This document shows, piece after piece, positions 30,460 to 36,823 of a stretch of DNA of 42,150 nucleotides (the stretch's first letter is position 1; each line of letters opens with the position of its first letter). The DNA is from Sphingomonas yabuuchiae (GTDB taxonomy: Bacteria > Pseudomonadota > Alphaproteobacteria > Sphingomonadales > Sphingomonadaceae). Under the pieces are notes generated by a model, which saw only the letters and a list, made by a program, of their open reading frames with translations, searched no databases and was not told where the DNA came from. The stretch spans positions 1 to 42,150 of the forward strand of contig NZ_LDTF01000016.1 of the NCBI RefSeq assembly GCF_001477495.1, in the 5' to 3' direction. Made by a program: the position numbers and the translations under genes.

Positions 30460-30549
30460 TTACCTGTTGCGTACCTCAACGATCTTCACGACCAAGGTCG
30501 CGAAGGCGATGATGACGCCCAGGATCAGGCACAGATCGGCTACGGACAT
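30460..30549 (-). CDS. 29-residue hydrophobic peptide, candidate type I toxin
   Basis: Begins MSVADLCLILGVIIAFATL and ends with a charged tail (KIVEVRNR): one membrane helix with basic C-terminus. Size and pattern resemble the holin-like/Fst/Ldr type I toxins that depolarise the inner membrane. The ATG at 30549 follows AAAGGA (30561-30556 on the minus strand) at six bases. A 5'-leader hairpin (30570-30587, GACGGC/GCCGTC) lies upstream, and a TTGACA -35 element at 30628-30623. It ends in TAA at 30460, 11 bases before two hairpins. Toxicity is inferred; the alternative is a harmless small membrane protein. Its translation-initiation region is repeated in the convergent RNA, the strongest sign of antisense control. 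Confidence 0.7.
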   Translation of the reverse strand: MSVADLCLILGVIIAFATLVVKIVEVRNR

Positions 30550-30565
30550 CCGTGGTCCTTTCTGT
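30544..30565 (-). repeat. Direct repeat, copy 2 (small-ORF ribosome-binding site and start codon)
   Basis: On the minus strand this reads ACAGAAAGG, ACCA, CGGATGTCC: the Shine-Dalgarno block and the ATG block of the 29-codon ORF. The outer blocks are exact matches to 30366-30383 on the plus strand. Pairing with the antisense RNA would cover both elements needed for ribosome binding. Confidence 0.85.
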
Positions 30566-30599
30566 GAGTGACGGCGGAATTGCCGTCGAGCGATCACTA

Positions 30600-30628
30600 A
30601 CTCGAACGGCCATACAAGATCATGTCAA
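30600..30628 (-). promoter_or_regulatory. Possible promoter of the 29-codon ORF
   Basis: An exact TTGACA lies at 30628-30623 on the minus strand. At 17 bases downstream the hexamer is TCGAGT (30605-30600), a poor -10. Transcription would start near 30593 and give a leader that folds into the GACGGC/GCCGTC hairpin before the ribosome-binding site. The -35 is convincing, the -10 is not. Confidence 0.4.
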
Positions 30629-30715
30629 ATCGGCGTTCGATTACAGGAGATCTTATTCGCAACCATCCCTGCCCCCGCGTCGTTCTCCAGCCAAACCACT
30701 GAAAGGAGAGCCGTG

Positions 30716-31195
30716 ATGGCCGATGACAGCCCCCAGGAAATCGCCGCCAAGTTCCTCGACAAGCTGAAGAGCAGCCCGTTCGTCATGATCGGCCTGAACG
30801 ACGGCCAGCATTCCGAACCGATGACGGCGCAGATCGATGACGATCAGCCCAACACGCTGTTCTTCTTCGCCGGTCGCGACAACCGCATTGCGAGCGGTGG
30901 CGAGGCGATGGCGCAGTTCGTCGGCAAGGGCCACGACTTCTTCGCCTGCCTTGCGGGCCATGTGTCGAAGGACAACGACCCGGCGCAGATCGACAAGCTG
31001 TGGAGCAATCAGGTCGAGGCCTGGTTCCCGCAGGGCAAGTCGGACCCGAACCTGACGCTGCTGCGCTTCGACATCAATTCGGCCGAGCTGTGGGAAACCG
31101 ACATCTCGCTGTCGGGTCGGGTGAAGATGCTGTTCGGCGGCACGATCCGCTCGGACGAGTCGTCCAGCCATGCGGTGGTCGGCTCGGTCGCGTAA
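30716..31195 (+). CDS. Pyridoxamine 5'-phosphate oxidase-related general stress protein
   Basis: A 159-residue split-barrel flavin-binding-type protein of the general-stress (GSP26/YdaG-like) branch of the PNPOx superfamily. Recognisable parts are FLDKLKSSPFVMIGLNDG, the central TLFFFAGRDNRIASGG, ACLAGHVSKDNDPAQIDKLWSNQVEAWFPQGKSDPNLTLLRFDINSAELWE and a C-terminal strand. Relatives bind FMN or F420 and are linked to stress responses; a PNPOx reaction is not implied. The ATG at 30716 lies behind a GAAAGGAGA ribosome-binding site; the GTG one codon earlier is less likely. An intrinsic terminator follows at 31216. It stands alone. Confidence 0.88.
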   Translation: MADDSPQEIAAKFLDKLKSSPFVMIGLNDGQHSEPMTAQIDDDQPNTLFFFAGRDNRIASGGEAMAQFVGKGHDFFACLAGHVSKDNDPAQIDKLWSNQVEAWFPQGKSDPNLTLLRFDINSAELWETDISLSGRVKMLFGGTIRSDESSSHAVVGSVA

Positions 31196-31215
31196 CGCAC
31201 GGTCATCGTAAAGCG

Positions 31216-31250
31216 AAACGCCCGGAGGCCTCGGGCTTCCGGGCGTTTTT
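31216..31250 (+). terminator. Rho-independent terminator of the stress-protein gene
   Basis: AAACGCCCGGA (31216-31226) pairs with TCCGGGCG (31238-31245) and the following TTTTT, with an 11-base loop. It starts 21 bases after the stop codon at 31195. Confidence 0.92.
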
Positions 31251-31272
31251 CTATTTCCGTCCCCCCCCCACG

Positions 31273-31370
31273 CCGTTCAGCCTGAGGGCAGTCGAAGGCT
31301 AAGGAAAAACATCAGCCACGCATTGGGCAAAGGGTACCGCGTGGCCTTCGACTTCGCTCAGGCTGAACGG
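31273..31370. repeat. Family 2 inverted-repeat element, copy 1
   Basis: Left arm CCGTTCAGCCTGAG...GTCGAAGGC (31273-31299) and right arm GCCTTCGACTTCGCTCA then GGCTGAACGG (31343-31370) are inverted copies with one degenerate internal patch. About 44 bases of AT-richer spacer lie between. The element sits between the stress-protein terminator and the convergent PHA depolymerase. The same arms occur at 34684-34763. Confidence 0.85.
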
Positions 31371-31389
31371 AGGGAAGGGAGGAAGTCCC

Positions 31390-32622
31390 CTACCCGTTGG
31401 CCTTGATCCAATCCTCGACCACCGGCGCGATCTTGTTGCGCCATTTGGAGCCGTTGAAGATACCGTAATGGCCGACCTTCTCGGCCATGTAATAACGCTT
31501 CTTCTCGTCCGGCAGATTGGTCGCCAGCGTCAGCGCCGCGCGCGTCTGGCCGAGGCCCGAAATATCGTCGCGCTCGCCCTCGATCGCCAGGATGCCGATA
31601 TCGGTGATCGCGCCCGGATCGACCCGCTTGCCATGATGCAGCATCTCGCCCTTGGGGAGGGCATGGCGCTGGAACACCAGCTCGACGGTCTGGAGATAGA
31701 ATTCCGCCGTCATGTCGCAGACCGCGCGATACTCGTCATAGAATCGCTTGGTGGAGTCGGCGCTTTCGCCGTCGCCCTGGACCAGATGCTTGAACATTTC
31801 CCAGTGCGAAATCATGTGGTTGCCCAAGTTCATCGACATGAACCCGGCCAACTGCAGAAAGCCCGGATAGACCCGCCGCCCGGCACCCGGATAGGTCATG
31901 GGCACGGTGGCGATCGCATTCTGCTCGAACCAGGCGTGCGGACGATCGGTCGCCAGCAGGTTTACCGCCGTCGGCGCCTCGCGCGTGTCGACCGGCCCGC
32001 CCATCAGCGTCAGCGTGCGCGGGGTGCAGGGATGCTTTTCCGCGCTCATCACCGCTGCGGCGACATAGGACGGCACGGAGGGCTGGCACACGGCCAGCGC
32101 ATGGGCGCCCCCTCCATTTTTATTGGGCCCGATCTCGGTCAGGAAGTCGATGATGTAATCGACATAATCGTCGAAATCGAATCGCCCATCGGACAGCGGC
32201 ACCAGCTTCGCGTCGCGCCAGTCGGTGATGTACACCTCGCAGGTCGGCAGCATCCGCTGCACGGTGCCGCGCAGCAGCGTGGCATAATGGCCCGACATCG
32301 GCGCGATGATCAGCAGCTTGGGGCTGCCCTCGACGCCTTCGCGGCGAAAGCGCTTCAGCTGGCCGAAGGGCTTGCGGAGCACGATCTCCTCATGGACCGC
32401 CACCTCGCGCCCGTCGATCTCGGTCTTGGTGAGGCCGAAAGCGGGTTTGCCGCGCGGCGCGGCGGCATGGGCGAAGACCTCCAGCGCCGATCCCATGATC
32501 GCGCCGCCGCCCAGATAGGCGAAGGGATTGGCCGGATTCTGGAGCAGCCCCGCGCCAAAATTGGCCAGCGCGCTTGCGCCCGCCAGCATCGAGCGCTGCA
32601 TTTCATAGGCGTCGTACAACAT
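31390..32622 (-). CDS. phaZ: Intracellular polyhydroxyalkanoate depolymerase
   Basis: Mobilises stored polyhydroxybutyrate granules by hydrolysis or thiolysis to 3-hydroxybutyrate units. The 410-residue protein matches the PhaZ1-type intracellular depolymerases: N-terminus MLYDAYEMQRSMLAGASALANFGAGLL, a catalytic-cysteine box AVCQPSVPSYVAAAVM with C179, the DDISGLGQTRAAL segment with a candidate catalytic aspartate, and KVGHYGIFNGSKWRNKIAP near the C-terminus with the histidine. No signal peptide, as expected for an intracellular enzyme. It is transcribed alone; its upstream region shares an operator-like palindrome (32695-32721) with the divergent ABC exporter gene. Confidence 0.93.
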   Translation of the reverse strand: MLYDAYEMQRSMLAGASALANFGAGLLQNPANPFAYLGGGAIMGSALEVFAHAAAPRGKPAFGLTKTEIDGREVAVHEEIVLRKPFGQLKRFRREGVEGSPKLLIIAPMSGHYATLLRGTVQRMLPTCEVYITDWRDAKLVPLSDGRFDFDDYVDYIIDFLTEIGPNKNGGGAHALAVCQPSVPSYVAAAVMSAEKHPCTPRTLTLMGGPVDTREAPTAVNLLATDRPHAWFEQNAIATVPMTYPGAGRRVYPGFLQLAGFMSMNLGNHMISHWEMFKHLVQGDGESADSTKRFYDEYRAVCDMTAEFYLQTVELVFQRHALPKGEMLHHGKRVDPGAITDIGILAIEGERDDISGLGQTRAALTLATNLPDEKKRYYMAEKVGHYGIFNGSKWRNKIAPVVEDWIKANG

Positions 32623-32694
32623 CGTCGATTCCCCTGCGCTCCGCCGGACGGAGCCGTGATTGGCGTCTATCTATCACGAAACCGTTTGCGCATG

Positions 32695-32721
32695 ATGACC
32701 GGAATATGGCCGATCGGTCAT
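32695..32721. promoter_or_regulatory. Operator-like palindrome between phaZ and the ABC exporter
   Basis: ATGACCG (32695-32701) and CGGTCAT (32715-32721) form a 7-base inverted repeat with a 13-base spacer, in the 225-base gap between divergent genes. The size is typical of dimeric TetR- or MarR-type regulator sites. No regulator gene is adjacent, so this remains a pattern match. Confidence 0.35.
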
Positions 32722-32847
32722 AGTGCCGAACCGATGACAGGTTCATGATCTCCATTACATCCCCTGAACGCACCAAAGCGCCCAAACGATGCGTCCGGCG
32801 CTTCGCCCGGCGTTGAGCCGATGCGCCCGCGCTGCTAGGCCCCCGGC

Positions 32848-34641
32848 ATGGCCAGATCCGCCGCGTCCCGCAAATCCGCCGAGCCCCCCGTCCCGGCCAG
32901 CCGCCGCCTGAGCAACTTAAAGATGGTCTGGCGCTATACGCTGCGCTATCCGGGGCATCTGGCCGCTGCCACCGTGTCGCTGGCGGTCGCGGCGCTGGCC
33001 ACGCTGTTCATCCCGCGCACCTTCCAGAAGGTGATCGACCACGGCTTCGGCAATATCGCCGACACTGGCGATATCGCGCCCTATTTCCAGGGGCTGCTGG
33101 CGGTCGTCCTGATGCTGGCGATCGCCACCGCGTTCCGATTCTATTTCGTGTCGTGGCTGGGCGAGCGGACGGTCGCCGACATCCGCATCGCGGTGCAGGC
33201 CAATCTGTTGCGCCTCGCCCCCCGCTATTTCGAGGAGAACCGCCCGTCCGAGATCGCCAGCCGGTTGACCGCCGACACCGCGATCATCGAACAGGTCGTC
33301 GGCTCGACCGTATCGATCGCGCTGCGCAACACGGTGATCGGCATCGGCGGCACCATCTATCTGTTCGCGCTGTCGCCCAAGCTGACCCTGTCGCTGCTGG
33401 TATGCATCCCGCTCATCGTCCTGCCGATCGTGGTGCTGGGCAAGAAGGTGCGCAGCTATTCGCGCGACAGCCAGGACCGGCTGGCCGATATCGGCGCGAC
33501 CGCCGTGGAGACGCTGGGCGCGATGAAGGTCGTGCAGGCCTTCGGCCAGGAACGCCGCGAGGCCGAGCGTTTCGAACTGGCGGTCAGCAACGGCTTCGCG
33601 ACCTCGCGCAAGCGCTTCCTGCTGCGCGCCATCATGACGGCGATGGTGATCGGGTTGTTCTTCGGCGGCCTGACGCTGCTGCTGTGGGAAGCGGTCGCCG
33701 ATGTCGCCAGCGGGCGGCTGTCGGGCGGATCGCTGACCGCTTTCGTCGTGACGGGCATGCTGGTCGCGGGCTCGTTTCAGGCGCTGACCGAGGTCTGGGG
33801 CGACATATTGCGCGCTTCGGGCGCGGCGCAGCGGTTGGCCGAGCTGCTGGCCGAAGAGCCGGAGATCGCACCGCCCCCCGCCCCCGCTGTCCTGCCGGTC
33901 ATCCCGATGGGTGCGCTGCGGTTCGACCATGTCGTCTTCCACTATCCGACCCGGCCCGAGGTTGCTGCGCTGAACGACTTCTCGCTCGACATCCGCCCCG
34001 GCGAGACGGTGGCGGTGGTCGGCCCGTCGGGTGCGGGCAAATCGACCTTGTTCCAGCTGGCCGAGCGATTCTACGATCCGCAGGGCGGCAGCATCTCGCT
34101 CGATGGCGTGTCCTTGCGCGATGCCGATCCGGCGGCGATCCGCGCACGTATCGCGATGGTGCCGCAGGAGACGGTAATCTTCGGCGCCTCGGCGCGCGAC
34201 AATTTGCGCTATGGCCGCTGGGAGGCGAGCGACGACGAGCTCTGGGCCGCCGCCGAAGCGGCCAACGCCGCCGATTTCCTGCGCGCGCTGCCGCAGGGAC
34301 TGGACACCTTCCTGGGTGAGGGCGGTGCGCGACTGTCGGGCGGACAACGCCAGCGGATCACCATCGCCCGCGCGCTGCTGCGCGATGCGCCGATCCTATT
34401 GCTGGACGAGGCGACAAGTGCGCTCGATGCCGAGAGCGAGCAACTGGTGCAACAGGCGCTGGAACGGCTGATGGCGAACCGGACCACCCTGGTCATCGCG
34501 CACCGGCTGGCGACGGTCCGCGCGGCCGAACGGATCGTGGTGATGGACGGCGGCCGAATCGTCGAACAGGGGCGTCATGCCGAATTGATCGCGGGCGGCG
34601 GGCTCTATGCGCGGCTGGCGAGCCTGCAATTTCATGATTGA
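32848..34641 (+). CDS. ABC transporter, fused transmembrane and ATP-binding protein (exporter type)
   Basis: A 597-residue half-transporter that should work as a homodimer in the inner membrane. The N-terminal six-helix exporter domain runs from about residue 30 to 330. The C-terminal nucleotide-binding domain has Walker A GPSGAGKST (about residues 392-400), the Q-loop MVPQETVIFGAS, the signature LSGGQRQR (about residues 496-503), Walker B ILLLDEATSALD and the H-loop histidine in VIAHRLATVR. The overall pattern resembles the MsbA/LmrA-like bacterial exporters of unclear substrate. The ribosome-binding site is weak. It diverges from phaZ and is followed by a family 2 repeat. Confidence 0.93.
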   Translation: MARSAASRKSAEPPVPASRRLSNLKMVWRYTLRYPGHLAAATVSLAVAALATLFIPRTFQKVIDHGFGNIADTGDIAPYFQGLLAVVLMLAIATAFRFYFVSWLGERTVADIRIAVQANLLRLAPRYFEENRPSEIASRLTADTAIIEQVVGSTVSIALRNTVIGIGGTIYLFALSPKLTLSLLVCIPLIVLPIVVLGKKVRSYSRDSQDRLADIGATAVETLGAMKVVQAFGQERREAERFELAVSNGFATSRKRFLLRAIMTAMVIGLFFGGLTLLLWEAVADVASGRLSGGSLTAFVVTGMLVAGSFQALTEVWGDILRASGAAQRLAELLAEEPEIAPPPAPAVLPVIPMGALRFDHVVFHYPTRPEVAALNDFSLDIRPGETVAVVGPSGAGKSTLFQLAERFYDPQGGSISLDGVSLRDADPAAIRARIAMVPQETVIFGASARDNLRYGRWEASDDELWAAAEAANAADFLRALPQGLDTFLGEGGARLSGGQRQRITIARALLRDAPILLLDEATSALDAESEQLVQQALERLMANRTTLVIAHRLATVRAAERIVVMDGGRIVEQGRHAELIAGGGLYARLASLQFHD

Positions 34642-34683
34642 TATAGCCGGTTTAGTACCAGTTTTGGCGTGAGGGTTTTCTTT

Positions 34684-34763
34684 GCCTTCGACTTCGCTCA
34701 TGCTGAACGGGCGCGGGCACCAAGGCATCCGTTACACCGTTCTGCCTGAGCGAAGTCGAAGGC
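34684..34763. repeat. Family 2 inverted-repeat element, copy 2
   Basis: GCCTTCGACTTCGCTCA then TGCTGAACGG (34684-34710) is inverted at 34738-34763 (CGTTCTGCCTGAG then CGAAGTCGAAGGC), with a 27-base spacer. It matches the element at 31273-31370 and lies downstream of the ABC exporter and upstream of the GH84 gene, where it could act as a terminator. Confidence 0.85.
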
Positions 34764-34873
34764 CACGCTTCACCTCTCCGCAAGTCATTGAAATGCAACC
34801 CGCAATCGCGCTTGCAGCCCGCCCCCCACTCCCCTAGGCTTCGACAATACCAGTTCAATACCGGAGATTGAGG

Positions 34874-36823
34874 ATGACGAGGGCGGCAAATAAGGGAATG
34901 GGGGCGGCCCTGGCGGCGATCGCGCTGGCGACGCTGACCCCGGCGGCTCAGGCGAACCCCGCCACCCTGCCCGCGATCTTCCCCGTTCCTGTTGCGATGA
35001 CGCTGGGCGACGGTGAGATGACGCTGGGCCGCGCGGTCACGCTGATCGTCGCACCCGGCACCGAGCCGGAAACGGCCGCGCTGGTCCGCGACCTGCTGGC
35101 AAAGGCCGGTGTCACCGACATCGCCACGGCGAAGCGCCTGCCCGCCTCACCCGACCGACCGACCATCGTGATCGGCCCGGACAGCGCCGCCCCGGTCCGC
35201 GAGGCCCTGTCGCGTAGCGACGCCAGCGCCGACGACGCCCGCGAAGGCTATACGCTGACCGTCCTCGCCACGGGTCGGAGCGGCCTCATCACGCTGGCCG
35301 GGCATGACGCGGATGGACTGTTCCACGCGGCGCAAACCCTCCGCCAGTTGCTGGCCCGCCAGACCATCCCGGCGCTGACCATCCGCGATCATCCCGCCAT
35401 GCCGATCCGCGGCACGATCGAAGGTTTCTACGGCAAGCCCTGGTCGATGACCGACCGGACGAAGCATCTGGACTTCCTCGGCCAGATGAAGGCCAACACC
35501 TATGTCTACAGCCCGAAGGACGATCCCTTCGCGCGCGACAAGTGGCGCGATCCCTATCCCGCCGCGACGCTGAGCGCGCTGGGTACGCTCGCGGCGCGCG
35601 CCAGGGCGAACCATGTCGATTTCGTCTACGCCATCTCGCCGGGGCCGAGCATCTGCTTCTCCGATCCGGCGGACGAGCAGGCGCTGCTGCGCAAGTTCGC
35701 GGCGTTGCGCGGGATCGGCGTACACAGCTTCTATGTCGCGCTGGACGACATCGAATATCAGAAGTGGAATTGCGAGGCCGACAAGACGGCGTTCGGCCCC
35801 TCGGGCGCACAGGCGGCGGGTGTCGCCCAGTCCAAGTTGCTGAATGCGGTGCAGTCCGACCTGCTGAAACAGGACCCCGCCTCGCGTCCGCTGATCATGG
35901 TGCCGACCGAATATTATGATGCGAAGGAAAGCCCCTACAAGGCGGCCCTGCGCGCCAACCTGAACCCGCGCATCGTCGTGCAATGGACCGGCACCGACGT
36001 CGTGCCGCCCGCCATTTCCGTCCCCGATGCCAAGGCCGCGACCAAGGCGTTCGGGCGCAAGACGCTGCTGTGGGACAATTATCCGGTCAACGACTATGCG
36101 AGTTCGGCCGGGCGGCTGCTGCTTGCCCCCTATGCCAAGCGCGAGGCGGGGCTGTCGTCCGAGCTGACCGGCATCCTGTCCAACCCGATGAACCAGGAAG
36201 CGCCCAGCCGGGTCGCGGTGACGGGCGTGCTGGCGTTCGGCTGGAACGACAAGGGCTATGACGCCGACCGCACCTGGCACTACGCGGCGCGCGATCTGGT
36301 CGGAGGAGATGCCCGCGCAACGGCGGCGCTGCTGGAAATGTTCGACACCCAGCATCTTGCCCCCACCTTCGGCAGCCAGCCCTGGCAGGAACAGGCCCCC
36401 AAGCTGAAGGCGCTGCTCGACCACGTGCGCGAGGCGCTGGCAAATGGTGACGAGGCCGAACGCCGTGCGGCTCTGGCCGACCTCCATGCCAAGGCCGATT
36501 CGCTGGCCGACGCGCCCGACACGATCCGCGCGGGCGTGGTCGATCCGGCCTTTGCCGAACAGGCCGCCCCCTGGCTGGAGGCGATGCAGCTCTGGGGCCG
36601 CGCGCTGCAGCAGACGGCCGCCGGACTGGACGCCGCCGAGCAGGGCAATGCGGCGGCGACGCGCTACTTCGCCGATGCCAAGCGCATCGCGGATCAGGCG
36701 GCCGCCGTTCAGAGCATCAAGGGTGCGGTGCGCTTCGACGGACCGATCAAGATCGCCGATGGCGTACTCGACCGCTTCATCGCCGACGCGCCCGGCCTGA
36801 TCGCGGTTACGGCGAAACCGTAA
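34874..36823 (+). CDS. GH84 family beta-N-acetylglucosaminidase (secreted)
   Basis: A 649-residue exported glycosidase. The signal peptide is clear (hydrophobic stretch, then LTPAAQA). An N-terminal GH20b-like non-catalytic domain (about residues 30-170) precedes the GH84 barrel: PIRGTIEGFYGKPWS, MKANTYVYSPKDDPFARD, YAISPG, and the catalytic aspartate pair D291-D292 in FYVALDDIEYQKW. Family members remove beta-linked GlcNAc by substrate-assisted catalysis. Bacterial members act on O-GlcNAc, hyaluronan-like or chitin-derived substrates; the substrate here is not known. The ATG at 34874 sits behind GGAG; TTG at 34868 is less likely. It overlaps the convergent GH20 gene by 17 bases. Confidence 0.9.
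   Translation: MTRAANKGMGAALAAIALATLTPAAQANPATLPAIFPVPVAMTLGDGEMTLGRAVTLIVAPGTEPETAALVRDLLAKAGVTDIATAKRLPASPDRPTIVIGPDSAAPVREALSRSDASADDAREGYTLTVLATGRSGLITLAGHDADGLFHAAQTLRQLLARQTIPALTIRDHPAMPIRGTIEGFYGKPWSMTDRTKHLDFLGQMKANTYVYSPKDDPFARDKWRDPYPAATLSALGTLAARARANHVDFVYAISPGPSICFSDPADEQALLRKFAALRGIGVHSFYVALDDIEYQKWNCEADKTAFGPSGAQAAGVAQSKLLNAVQSDLLKQDPASRPLIMVPTEYYDAKESPYKAALRANLNPRIVVQWTGTDVVPPAISVPDAKAATKAFGRKTLLWDNYPVNDYASSAGRLLLAPYAKREAGLSSELTGILSNPMNQEAPSRVAVTGVLAFGWNDKGYDADRTWHYAARDLVGGDARATAALLEMFDTQHLAPTFGSQPWQEQAPKLKALLDHVREALANGDEAERRAALADLHAKADSLADAPDTIRAGVVDPAFAEQAAPWLEAMQLWGRALQQTAAGLDAAEQGNAAATRYFADAKRIADQAAAVQSIKGAVRFDGPIKIADGVLDRFIADAPGLIAVTAKP

Noticed and set aside
34138..34140. 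Possible frameshift in the ABC transporter suggested by long alternative frames
   Set aside because: The main frame carries Walker A, signature and Walker B motifs in the right order without interruption.
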